From: a virus
IMG/VR virus record: IMGVR_UViG_3300036832_000931
Location: 1 to 59,264 of that record
Direction: 5' to 3' (one strand)
DNA: 59,264 bases
This document shows, piece by piece, positions 6,886-13,609 of the stretch. Below the pieces are notes generated by a model. The model made no database searches, was not told the origin of the DNA, and worked only from the letters and a program-made list of their open reading frames with translations. The translations under genes and the position numbers were made by a program. Position 1 is the stretch's first letter; every line of letters starts with the position of its first letter.

Positions 6886-7056
6886 ATGACGCGGTTAACG
6901 ACATTAATCGAGATAGCGCTCGGCATCCTGGTCGTTGTGCTGGGTATTCAGGCACCAATATGGATGAACCTCGTCAGACTAAACGGGCAAGTTGCCCAGA
7001 TGGGGGTTCAAGTGTCGCAAATAAACAGCAAGATTGACCAGTTGAATCGTCAATAA
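6886..7056 (+). CDS. Single-pass membrane peptide (56 aa)
   Basis: A hydrophobic helix (IEIALGILVVVLGIQAPIWM) is followed by a heptad-like region (VAQMGVQVSQINSKIDQL). It starts 5 nt after the previous stop. The layout recurs in 7732, 7989, 8117, 9210 and 9418; such peptides include holins, spanin parts and superinfection factors, but none can be assigned. Confidence 0.5.
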   Translation: MTRLTTLIEIALGILVVVLGIQAPIWMNLVRLNGQVAQMGVQVSQINSKIDQLNRQ

Positions 7057-7095
7057 AGCGTGAAGAGCAAGTTTCCCATTAAGGAGGGAGGCAAG

Positions 7096-7257
7096 ATGTT
7101 CTACCTCAATATCAAGTCTATATCGCCACCGTTCTACCAGATGCGGTTGTATCGTACCTCGCGGCAACTGTATCAGGTGCAGTTCGAGAACGGTGCTGCA
7201 ATCACCGTCACTGATACCGGTCGCATCGTTGCGCTGGTATATGGGCAAAGCAAATGA
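7096..7257 (+). CDS. Small hypothetical protein (53 aa)
   Basis: ATG 7096 follows TTAAGGAGGGAGGCAAG. A short beta-rich peptide with no domain recognised. Its stop overlaps the DUF29 start (ATGA at 7254), suggesting coupled translation. Confidence 0.55.
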   Translation: MFYLNIKSISPPFYQMRLYRTSRQLYQVQFENGAAITVTDTGRIVALVYGQSK

Positions 7258-7712
7258 AGGACTATCACGCATGGTTGCTGGAACAGGCTGCGGCGCTGCG
7301 CCGCCGTGACATCGAAGCGCTCGACTGCGACGAGCTGGCTGAGGAGGTGGAGGGGATGGCAAGGACCGCGCGCCACCATATAAAAGTGGGACTAAGAACG
7401 ATCCTCGAACATCTAAGCAAGCTGGCGTACAGCAAGCCTACCCATCGCCTGTGGCGCGCAGCTATCAGCCGCTCCCGCGATACTATCAAGCTGCTGCTCG
7501 AAGAGTCACCAGGGCTCAGACAGTACCTCGATGAATATAGAGTCAAAGGCTATCGCCGCGCTCGTCGTCTGGCCGGTGAGTCCTTGGGCTGGGAACGCAA
7601 GCAATGGGAAGCCAACCTCCCAGCCGAGTGCCCGTGGACGCTCGAGCAGATCCTTGATGAGGATTTCTTCGCCGACGGTGACAATGACGGCGACTGGATC
7701 CCGATATTTTAG
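7254..7712 (+). CDS. DUF29 family protein, paralogue 1
   Basis: The full 152 aa fit DUF29: Y-H-A-W-L-L-E-Q-A near the start, LDCDELAEEVEGMARTARHH, then a helix with LSKLAYSKP and a C-terminal W-E-A-N-L-P-x-E-C-P-W-T-L. DUF29 proteins are common in cyanobacteria and purple bacteria and their function is unknown. A second member lies at 12854-13288, beyond the TnpB-like locus. Translationally coupled to the preceding 53-aa gene. Confidence 0.85.
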   Translation: MKDYHAWLLEQAAALRRRDIEALDCDELAEEVEGMARTARHHIKVGLRTILEHLSKLAYSKPTHRLWRAAISRSRDTIKLLLEESPGLRQYLDEYRVKGYRRARRLAGESLGWERKQWEANLPAECPWTLEQILDEDFFADGDNDGDWIPIF

Positions 7713-7731
7713 CCGATAAGGAGAACAGTAA

Positions 7732-7899
7732 TTGAGCGACGTCGCCACCAAAAACGATCTGCGCGAGCTCGAAGCGCGGCTCGAGAGCAGCCTCAAAAGC
7801 ACTATCATCAACACCATGATCGCGCTCACCGCCATTTATGGCGGAATTACCGCCGTCGCGATCACCGTATTGACGCTCGTATTCAAGAAAGTAATTTAA
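7732..7899 (+). CDS. Coiled-coil membrane peptide (55 aa)
   Basis: TTG 7732 follows GATAAGGAGAACAGTAA. The sequence VATKNDLRELEARLESSLK, then a hydrophobic helix, matches the small coiled-coil plus C-terminal membrane anchor layout (CCDC90/DUF1640-like) frequent in phages. Function unknown. Confidence 0.55.
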   Translation: MSDVATKNDLRELEARLESSLKSTIINTMIALTAIYGGITAVAITVLTLVFKKVI

Positions 7900-7988
7900 G
7901 TTTGCAAACCCCAACCGATTTGGATTATTTACTACAACAAGTTACTGGCATGGATAAGGACGTATTTTCTAATAAGGGAGAATGCCCG

Positions 7989-8129
7989 TTGGACATGGAT
8001 TCTTTCAACGCTGAAACGACGGTCATACTGTCCAAGATCTTCCGCCACTACCTTCGGTGGACCATCGGGTCAATGGTCGCAATCGCCAGCATTGCCTTGG
8101 TTATAGCGAAGATATTATGGAACCACTAA
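7989..8129 (+). CDS. Single-pass membrane peptide (46 aa)
   Basis: TTG 7989 is 8 nt after AAGGGAG (ATG 7995 is possible). About 25 polar residues then a membrane helix (WTIGSMVAIASIALVIAKIL). It overlaps the next gene by 13 nt. Confidence 0.45.
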   Translation: MDMDSFNAETTVILSKIFRHYLRWTIGSMVAIASIALVIAKILWNH

Positions 8130-8326
8130 AAATGACCGCGGCTGAACACGTCTGGGTTGAGCAGCAGCTGGCCGAGACCCGCAAGTTTATTGCGGAGCAA
8201 AACAAGCTGAACGCCGAACGGCAAAAGTCTGAGCGGGTATGGTGGTGGGTGCCGTTTATTCTGGTCGCTGGGAATATCGTGCTGAGTGCTCTGATCGGTG
8301 CCCTCGTGGGGCACTTCGTCAAATAG
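8117..8326 (+). CDS. Membrane protein with coiled coil (69 aa)
   Basis: ATG 8117 lies within the end of the previous gene. Residues 5-40 are helical and charged, then VWWWVPFILVAGNIVLSALI forms one membrane helix. Possible holin-type or membrane-sensor peptide; not decidable from sequence. Confidence 0.5.
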   Translation: MEPLKMTAAEHVWVEQQLAETRKFIAEQNKLNAERQKSERVWWWVPFILVAGNIVLSALIGALVGHFVK

Positions 8327-8394
8327 TTACGTCATGAAGAGAGTCAGCAGGTCTGATTCCTCATCGTCAGTGATTTTCAGGTAGGTCAGCATCG

Positions 8395-8541
8395 ATGCGG
8401 TCGGAGCTCTGGAGAGTGTTGTTAGCGTTTGTGCTCGGTGTAGCCGTGTTCTGCGGTGCGGTGTTCGTCGTCTCGCACTGGATACTGCCAGCACCGGCTC
8501 ATCAGGAGATCTACGTTCATATCTATCACGATAAATCGTGA
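8395..8541 (+). CDS. Membrane-anchored peptide (48 aa)
   Basis: A basic start, then one hydrophobic helix (LLAFVLGVAVFCGAVFVV) and a short polar tail. No Cys lipobox. It ends 18 nt before the DUF1874 gene, whose AGGAG site overlaps its stop. Confidence 0.45.
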   Translation: MRSELWRVLLAFVLGVAVFCGAVFVVSHWILPAPAHQEIYVHIYHDKS

Positions 8542-8559
8542 GGAGAGAAATACTATAAA

Positions 8560-9207
8560 ATGTTATTTGGATTTACTAAAAATGAACTCTGTCTGATCTG
8601 CGATTGCCTGCACGGTACGCTCAGCAATCCGTCACAGGATCGTGATGGTGGTCGCCGCTTTATCCTCGATCAGGTGACGGAATTTATCCGCACCGAGAAG
8701 GCAGATGAGAAGTGGGATGTCGCCAGGACCACCATACTCGAGAAGATCGAGACGCTCGACGGCTGGCACTCGCAGCTAATTCTGGGATGCGTCAAGCGTT
8801 TCTGGGAGCTCACCGGTCAGTCCAAGGACTATGATGCTGAGGAGCTGCTGCGTAAGGCAGGCTTCGATACTCCGACCGCCTACCTGATGAACTCGGCCGT
8901 CATTCCGTCGGGTACCTCGGGCACCTACCGTTACACTTGGTATGCGGAGACGGATGGTACGCTGGCGAGATTTATCAAGGACAAACATCCAGTCTCGCGG
9001 ATTGGCTATGCCGATGCCTGCGACATGGTCCAGGACATGAGCGGCGGTTATCGGCCGCGGCTCTCCCGTTCTGCTGCGCTCATCGAACCCGGGGACTGCG
9101 CGATGGTGATCAGACTGAAGTACCGCCTCGCTGATACCGGTCCCAAGAGAGTGCGGATGAAGAATAAAGAAGACTATGAGATCGGGCTGCTCGAGCGGCT
9201 GGATTAG
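8560..9207 (+). CDS. DUF1874 (AcrIII-1/Crn2 ring-nuclease family) protein with N-terminal extension
   Basis: ATG 8560 follows GAGGAGAGAAATACTATAAA. Residues about 107-215 match DUF1874: AYLMNSAVIPSG, then SRIGYADACDMVQ, LIEPGDCAMVIRLKYRL and YEIGLLERL. The family degrades cyclic tetra-adenylate, the second messenger of type III CRISPR defence; the viral form is the anti-CRISPR AcrIII-1. The family motif is IGH, with the His catalytic. Here it reads IGY (Tyr150), while the Arg of the RL motif (R189) is kept. So the protein may bind without cleaving, or cleave differently; this is inference. Residues 1-105 are a separate domain of unknown function; the family is usually only about 115 aa. Confidence 0.75.
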   Translation: MLFGFTKNELCLICDCLHGTLSNPSQDRDGGRRFILDQVTEFIRTEKADEKWDVARTTILEKIETLDGWHSQLILGCVKRFWELTGQSKDYDAEELLRKAGFDTPTAYLMNSAVIPSGTSGTYRYTWYAETDGTLARFIKDKHPVSRIGYADACDMVQDMSGGYRPRLSRSAALIEPGDCAMVIRLKYRLADTGPKRVRMKNKEDYEIGLLERLD

Positions 9208-9209
9208 TT

Positions 9210-9353
9210 ATGTCGCTTAGTGAGTACCTCGATGCGCGATTACGTCGAGCCGAGATCGAAATCATTATTGCCACCATCATGATTGTCGGGCTGGGCGATG
9301 CTGCGTTGTTCTGGGGGCTCTCGATACTTCTGCAACACAAGTTTCACTGCTAA
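9210..9353 (+). CDS. Single-pass membrane peptide (47 aa) ending in a repeat
   Basis: ATG 9210 starts 2 nt after the DUF1874 stop. One membrane helix (IIIATIMIVGLGDAALFWGL). The last four residues (KFHC) and the TAA come from the minus-oriented hairpin repeat at 9341-9365, one of few copies opposed to local transcription. Confidence 0.5.
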   Translation: MSLSEYLDARLRRAEIEIIIATIMIVGLGDAALFWGLSILLQHKFHC

Positions 9354-9365
9354 TGCGCAGGAACC
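9341..9365 (-). repeat. Hairpin repeat opposed to local genes
   Basis: CTGC/GCAG copy on the minus strand within the rightward gene cluster; it supplies the end of the gene at 9210-9353. Confidence 0.9.
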
Positions 9366-9417
9366 TTGTCATCTATTATCAAATGTTTAGCGTCTGCACA
9401 AAGGCGGTTAGAAGCTG

Positions 9418-9726
9418 ATGAGTGACAACCATCAAGTGGAATTTGTTACGCGCGAGGAATTGCGCGGTGAACTGAGAGAGCTGCGTGGGGAATTTCACAC
9501 GATGCGCAGCGAGGTGCGTGCCGACCTCAAGGACATGCGTGGCGAGTTGAGCAAAATGCATGATGGGCTGAACACCATGCACGGTGAATTGCGGACGCAG
9601 ACGCACTGGATGATGGGCATTCTCGTGACCATTGCCGTGGGCCTCGCCGGGATCGCGTATGGCACCTTACGACTGAGCGTAGGTCTGAAACCACCAGCAA
9701 CAACAAGCTCTAGTACCTTACGATGA
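9418..9726 (+). CDS. Coiled-coil membrane protein (102 aa)
   Basis: Residues 8-60 form heptad repeats (REELRGELRELRGEF and on), followed by one membrane helix (WMMGILVTIAVGLAGIAYG). This is the same coiled-coil plus anchor plan as the 55-aa peptide at 7732. The stop overlaps the next start (ATGA at 9723). Confidence 0.55.
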   Translation: MSDNHQVEFVTREELRGELRELRGEFHTMRSEVRADLKDMRGELSKMHDGLNTMHGELRTQTHWMMGILVTIAVGLAGIAYGTLRLSVGLKPPATTSSSTLR

Positions 9727-9986
9727 AATACTTACGCGCAAGCTCTGACGGCATGTGGATGTTGTTCTTCCCCGTCCTATCGCTCTTCTTCGTGATCTTC
9801 ATCCTCGTTATTACCGATGATGACGGCGTCTCGCGCAAACAGGAGGTTAAAGCGTGCGACATTGCCGTGCAGCAGCTGATGACCACTCATGATCTCGTCG
9901 AACTCCAGCGCGATGAATGGCTGATACATCACTTGCGTTGTTGGGTCACTCGGCGCGCAGTGCCGATACTGGTTCCTGCGAAATGA
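9723..9986 (+). CDS. Membrane protein (87 aa), stop in a repeat
   Basis: One N-terminal membrane helix (MLFFPVLSLFFVIFILVI), then a soluble region with two Cys. The C-terminus VPAK and the TGA are read from the hairpin repeat at 9971-9996. Last small gene before the TnpB-like gene, 39 nt away. Confidence 0.5.
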   Translation: MKYLRASSDGMWMLFFPVLSLFFVIFILVITDDDGVSRKQEVKACDIAVQQLMTTHDLVELQRDEWLIHHLRCWVTRRAVPILVPAK

Positions 9987-9996
9987 GCAGTGAAAC
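9971..9996 (+). repeat. Hairpin repeat upstream of the TnpB-like gene
   Basis: CTGC/GCAG copy, loop GAAATGA. It ends the preceding gene and lies 29 nt before the TnpB-like start, after which AATAAGGGA gives a ribosome site. Confidence 0.9.
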
Positions 9997-10025
9997 GAAT
10001 AAGCGGTTAATAAGGGAATACTCTA

Positions 10026-11444
10026 ATGAGAAAAAGGAAAAGAGACTGGCCGATGAGGGTGATCAAGATTCGTGCGTATCCGAGAGTGATCCCGGATAGC
10101 GTCTGGGCGATCGCGAAGGACCAGAGAAAGCTGTGGAATGATTTGACCAGTATGTGGAAGGCGACCGCTGATCTGGCGGCCAACCTGCCTGAGCAGAAAA
10201 AAGAAATGTGGAAACAGTTTGAGGACTGGGCGGCAGCGGCCGTTAAACTGTCCGGCCTCGACTGGGTTAATGGACCGGATATTTTAGATAGATTGCGTGC
10301 TACCACGCGCTCGCGCAAACAGGCTCCACGCTTTCATGGTGCGCTGCAAAGGGTGTCGATCGGGCACAGATATACCGGCGGCGGGAAGGCTCTGGAGGAG
10401 GTGATTGATCCAGGCGTTCAGGTCAGACGATTCGCCTTGGTCTCATCGAAGGACTGGATCGCCTCGCAGCGCTCACAGATCGGTCAGCATTCGCCCAAGC
10501 GCAAGCATTGGCGCGGCCGCTTCCAGGTCGGTGAAGAGACGATTGAGTACTCGTTGGCGCTTCATCGCGAGCTGCCTGAGCGCGCGATTTTGAAGCGTGT
10601 GGCATGGCTGGGTGAGCGCAGTGGCCCGACATGGTTTTGGTACTTGGCGCTCACGGTGGAAGAAGAGCCGGTACAAGGTTCCTGCGTGACGACGAGCAGT
10701 GAAACTACAAGCTCTGCCGCTATCGACCTGGGCTGGCGGTTATTTGCCGATGGGACCAAACAGGACCGGCTGCGGGTCGGCATGCTGGCTGATTCCGAGG
10801 CGCGCATGATCGAGCTGCGGTTGCCGCTGCGCCTGCGGCCTAACCGCGTTCAGGAACAGCGCGGGCTGGATACCATCGCACAGTGGCAGGCCGAGGCTTC
10901 CAAGCTCGACAAGAGCTCTGACGAGTACCGCATGCTCACCCGCGAGATGAGACAGTTACGCTTTCGCTTAATCCAAAGGCGCAGATGGTACTACCTCAAT
11001 CTCGCCAACTGGCTCTGTCAGCGATACAAGCGGATTGCGCTCGAGGATATGAGCATCAAGGATCTGCATCGTAAGCCGGATGATCCCGCCTTGCAGAATA
11101 GCGCGCAGTATCGCAATTACGCGGCGATTGGGGAATTCCGTGCCCTGCTCCTGCGCACCGCCACCAAATACGGCTGCGAGGTCATTCCCGTCGATTCGAT
11201 TGACTCGACCAGGACGTGCTGGGAATGCGGAGCCAAGGCCGAGGCGAGTGGGCACCTGACGCTTAAATGCGAGAACGGGCACGAATGGGATCAGGATAAA
11301 AACGCCGCTCGTAATCTGTTCTCGCAACTGGAGGGGACTTTCGGGCAGACACACAGTTTGCGAAAAATAACGACTACTGGTAAGTGGAAACGATTGGAGT
11401 TGCCGGAGTCTATTGGAGCGGTTGCAGTTGAGGTTCCTGCGTGA
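10026..11444 (+). CDS. TnpB/Cas12-like RuvC nuclease (472 aa)
   Basis: ATG 10026 follows TTAATAAGGGAATACTCTA. The C-terminal half is a RuvC domain with all three acidic motifs: AAIDLGW (D234), IALEDMS (E340) and WDQDKNAARN (D424). A zinc ribbon sits between the last two (C398, C401, C415, H419), as in TnpB and type V (Cas12) effectors. The N-terminal half (1-215) would be the RNA/DNA-recognition part. D-L-G-W-R in motif I recalls the compact Cas12m/V-U group, but the subtype is uncertain. No TnpA transposase or IS ends are nearby. Two repeats touch the gene: one in frame at 10677-10705, encoding residues 218-227 in the linker before RuvC-I, and one supplying its stop (VPA, TGA). Array 2 follows directly, as an omega-RNA follows tnpB. 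Likely RNA-guided nuclease; guide source unproven. Confidence 0.85.
   Translation: MRKRKRDWPMRVIKIRAYPRVIPDSVWAIAKDQRKLWNDLTSMWKATADLAANLPEQKKEMWKQFEDWAAAAVKLSGLDWVNGPDILDRLRATTRSRKQAPRFHGALQRVSIGHRYTGGGKALEEVIDPGVQVRRFALVSSKDWIASQRSQIGQHSPKRKHWRGRFQVGEETIEYSLALHRELPERAILKRVAWLGERSGPTWFWYLALTVEEEPVQGSCVTTSSETTSSAAIDLGWRLFADGTKQDRLRVGMLADSEARMIELRLPLRLRPNRVQEQRGLDTIAQWQAEASKLDKSSDEYRMLTREMRQLRFRLIQRRRWYYLNLANWLCQRYKRIALEDMSIKDLHRKPDDPALQNSAQYRNYAAIGEFRALLLRTATKYGCEVIPVDSIDSTRTCWECGAKAEASGHLTLKCENGHEWDQDKNAARNLFSQLEGTFGQTHSLRKITTTGKWKRLELPESIGAVAVEVPA
10677..10705 (+). repeat. Hairpin repeat inside the TnpB-like gene
   Basis: 29-nt CTGC/GCAG copy read in frame as GSCVTTSSET. It falls in the linker directly before RuvC motif I, where extra residues should be tolerated. 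Confidence 0.9.
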
Positions 11445-12003
11445 TGAGCAGTGAAACCGATAAGCAGAGCATCGCAGGCAACCGGTTCTCGCGGTTGCAG
11501 TGGAGGTTCCTGCGTGACGAGCAGTGAAACTTGGGTACGGCGACTTCGATGAAGTACAAATCAAAGGTTCCTGCGTTACCAGCAGTGAAACAGGCCATCA
11601 GGAGTTCCTCGATTTTCTCGCAGCCCTGAGTTGCAGTAGAGGTTCCTGCGTAATGAGCAGTGAAACTACTAATCCTGCTCAGTGCGGCCTGCGAATGAGC
11701 ATTGAGGTTCCCGCGTACGGGCGGTGAAACAATGAACAAACAGTTTCGATCAAGATTGTCATCACAGTTGGTGGTTCCTGCGTAATGAGCAGTGAAACAG
11801 CTGGAGATCACGCAGCTTGAGGTTCGTGCGTAAGGGCGCTGAAACTAGAAGCACAAGATGGTTCGCGCGTAAGGGCGCTGAAACTCATACACGGTCGAAT
11901 CGGTTCCCGCGTACTGGCGGTGAAACAGAGAGCCGTTTCAGGGTTCCCGCGTGTGGGCGGTGAAACAGGAGAAATGAGGTTCCTGCGGATACAGCAGTGA
12001 AAC
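11432..12003 (+). repeat. Array 2: 11 CRISPR-like hairpin repeats fused to the TnpB-like gene
   Basis: Units start at 11432, 11505, 11566, 11641, 11706, 11773, 11821, 11860, 11902, 11942 and 11978, all on the plus strand. A decayed half unit lies at 11484. Spacers are 47, 35, 49, 39, 42, 22, 14, 17, 15 and 11 nt, so they shorten along the array. Inner stems: mostly CTGC/GCAG, CCGC/GCGG at 11706, 11902 and 11942, GCGC/GCGC at 11860, and GTGC/GCGC (one G-U pair) at 11821. The first unit holds the TGA of the TnpB-like gene, so gene and array are probably one transcript. The array ends at the convergent stop of the gene at 12006-12197. Confidence 0.9.
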
Positions 12004-12005
12004 TC

Positions 12006-12197
12006 CTAGACAGAAGCCGGTTCCTGTATCTGCCAATCTCCGCAGTCGTCTTGGTTGGAGTCCAGCAGCACGCCACTCTGCTTTTTACCTTCGCGCAGAT
12101 GCTCCCGGATACGGTCGAACATCAGCTCCAGCTCGCGGTCACGGTCGCCGCGCTTAAACGCCTTACTCTCCAGGTCGATCGTTATAACTAGCTCCAC
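12006..12197 (-). CDS. Small conserved phage protein (63 aa)
   Basis: GTG 12197 follows GAGGTGCAGTAGC. The pattern ELVITIDLESKAFKRGDRD...RI-x-E-x-L, then a D-S-N-x-D-D-C-G-D-W-Q-I end, fits a small family seen in many temperate phages (I-T-I-D-T-D-N-A-A-F...D-x-N-G-x-x-V-G). No function is known. Converges on array 2: its stop is 3 nt from the last repeat. Confidence 0.65.
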   Translation of the reverse strand: MELVITIDLESKAFKRGDRDRELELMFDRIREHLREGKKQSGVLLDSNQDDCGDWQIQEPASV

Positions 12198-12208
12198 GCT
12201 ACTGCACC

Positions 12209-12436
12209 TCAAGTTTTCTTGCCGTTGTACTCCCAAGTCTGCCGGCCGAGTTTGCCGCGATGCTGATGGCAGAGACCCTGGGTCTTGCATTTGTCGCAGG
12301 CCAGCACCGACAGCATCACTTCCCGCCCCTCCTGTAAATCCATCAGCGCCGCCGCCACGGTGCCCGGAGGCGGCTCATCCCCGTAATGCCCCACCAGCTC
12401 CAGCAGCCCCTTCAGTGCACGGTTGCTGCACCTCAC
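12209..12436 (-). CDS. Small zinc-type protein (75 aa)
   Basis: GTG 12436 overlaps the stop of the 22-codon frame upstream (GTGA). Helical N-terminus, then ACDKCKTQGLCHQH, a likely zinc site. Third in a chain of overlapping small genes. Function unknown. Confidence 0.5.
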   Translation of the reverse strand: MRCSNRALKGLLELVGHYGDEPPPGTVAAALMDLQEGREVMLSVLACDKCKTQGLCHQHRGKLGRQTWEYNGKKT

Positions 12437-12501
12437 CGCAATAATCCCAGCCAGCCCGCCGCCAAGCCCGTCATAAACGCCGCCATCTCGAGAGCCGTCA
12501 C
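12433..12501 (-). CDS. Tiny hydrophobic peptide (22 aa)
   Basis: GTG 12501 overlaps the stop of the 56-aa gene and its own TGA overlaps the next GTG. The peptide (MAAFMTGLAAGWLGLLR at its end) could span or insert in a membrane. It may be only a translational relay. Confidence 0.3.
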   Translation of the reverse strand: MTALEMAAFMTGLAAGWLGLLR

Positions 12502-12668
12502 TCGCCACCCTTGAGCAGAAGCGCCATCACCCTCACCGCATCGCGCGGGTCCAGATCGAGTGCCATCAAACGGTCGGATAGCCAATCGCGTAAAGCTGGT
12601 TCCAGCCACTGCGCGACCCGCTGCACTTCTTCTTCGCTCATCCGATCTTCTAGATGCAGATCTTTCAT
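12498..12668 (-). CDS. Small acidic helical protein (56 aa)
   Basis: ATG 12668 follows GGGGTGGTGAACC. A charged helical protein (HLEDRMSEEEVQRVAQWLE) with no family recognised. First gene of a leftward operon opposite the second DUF29 gene. Confidence 0.5.
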   Translation of the reverse strand: MKDLHLEDRMSEEEVQRVAQWLEPALRDWLSDRLMALDLDPRDAVRVMALLLKGGE

Positions 12669-12795
12669 GGTTCACCACCCCACCTCATTTTGTAGAAGTG
12701 AACTATAGTGGTTGAGTGATCTTTATTGAGCGAGTGAAATTGTCACCGCAGAGCTCAATTATTTGGTGAATTTTGACGTGAGCTGTGGACTAATC

Positions 12796-12831
12796 ATGCG
12801 AACTTAGCGTGGTAGGTTCGTAAGTTCGCAT
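12796..12831. promoter_or_regulatory. Operator-like inverted repeat between divergent genes
   Basis: ATGCGAACTTA (12796-12806) and its exact complement TAAGTTCGCAT (12821-12831) flank 14 nt. It lies between the leftward small-gene operon and the DUF29 gene at 12854, where a repressor site would be expected. Confidence 0.5.
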
Positions 12832-12853
12832 CTTTTATCCCCAGAAGTGAAAC

Positions 12854-13288
12854 ATGAAAACGTACGAAACCGATTACTTCGCGTGGGCCAACCACCAAGT
12901 CGCGCTGCTGCGCAGCACCCAGCCCGAGTGGCTCGACTGGAAGAATCTGGCTGAGGAGGTGGAGGACTTGGGGCGCAGCGTGCGGTTTAGCGTGGAAAGT
13001 CACCTCGAGAACGTGCTGGTGCATCTGCTCAAGGCGCGCTACCAGCCCGCCCGGAGCAGCCGCAGCTGGGAGACCTCGGTGCTCAACGCCCGACTGCGCA
13101 TCGAGCGGCTGTTGCGCGAATCGCCTAGTTTGAAGGCGAGGCTGCCGGAGGCGCTAATGGAAGCCTACCGGCTGGCGCGAGGCGAGGCTGGTAGCCAAAT
13201 GGGCATGGACCGCCGACAGTGGGAGGCGACTCTCCCGCCAACTTGCCCGTGGAGGCTGGCGCAGGTGTTGGGGGATGAGCCGCTCTGA
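12854..13288 (+). CDS. DUF29 family protein, paralogue 2
   Basis: The 144 aa match DUF29: YFAWANHQVALLRSTQPEWLD, KNLAEEVEDLGRS, SHLENVLVHLLKARYQP, and WEATLPPTCPWRL at the end. Clearly related to 7254-7712 but diverged. ATG 12854 is preceded by AGTGAAAC, the 3' end of the hairpin repeat without the rest, and another 3' half unit (13286-13298) follows the stop. Function of DUF29 unknown. Confidence 0.85.
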   Translation: MKTYETDYFAWANHQVALLRSTQPEWLDWKNLAEEVEDLGRSVRFSVESHLENVLVHLLKARYQPARSSRSWETSVLNARLRIERLLRESPSLKARLPEALMEAYRLARGEAGSQMGMDRRQWEATLPPTCPWRLAQVLGDEPL

Positions 13289-13298
13289 GCAGTGAAAC
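13286..13298 (+). repeat. Decayed 3' half of a hairpin repeat
   Basis: TGAGCAGTGAAAC remains, without a 5' arm, at the end of the DUF29 gene. A shorter remnant (AGTGAAAC) lies at 12845-12852. Confidence 0.6.
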
Positions 13299-13300
13299 GA

Positions 13301-13609
13301 CTACGCCGACCTCTGCCAAATACGACGAGCCTCCGGACTCATCACGATCCGCGTGGCTTCGCTCCTCGTTATTCCCAGATCCATCAGTAAGTCGATGGAC
13401 ATGGTCGCTATCGCCGAGTGCGCCAGTGCCCGCCGTTCCTCGATGGGCAGCTGGTTACAACGCGCGCATATCCCACCCGCGTCCACTTCCTCAACATTCA
13501 TTCCGAAGCGCTGTTTGAACAAGTCTGCGGCTTCTGCGGTGAACCGCTGTGGCGTGACATCCTTGCTGCTACCACACAGAAGACATTTGATTGATGCGCC
13601 GAGCTCCAC
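13301..13609 (-). CDS. Zinc-type protein (102 aa)
   Basis: GTG 13609 follows GAGGAGGAAAACTG. CLLCGSS near the start and CARC near residue 49 give a likely four-Cys zinc site; the rest is helical. No named family. It stands alone between the DUF29 gene and the ATPase gene. Confidence 0.55.
   Translation of the reverse strand: MELGASIKCLLCGSSKDVTPQRFTAEAADLFKQRFGMNVEEVDAGGICARCNQLPIEERRALAHSAIATMSIDLLMDLGITRSEATRIVMSPEARRIWQRSA

Noticed and set aside
11410-11811. Open frames running through array 2 on either strand
   Set aside because: Their sequence is the repeat translated again and again (HCSSRRNL, FTAHYAGT); no start signals.
10026-12003. An intact IS605/IS607 insertion sequence
   Set aside because: No TnpA (Y1 or serine) gene and no recognisable left/right ends are present. 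The hairpins resemble neither REP/RAYT boundaries nor IS ends closely enough.
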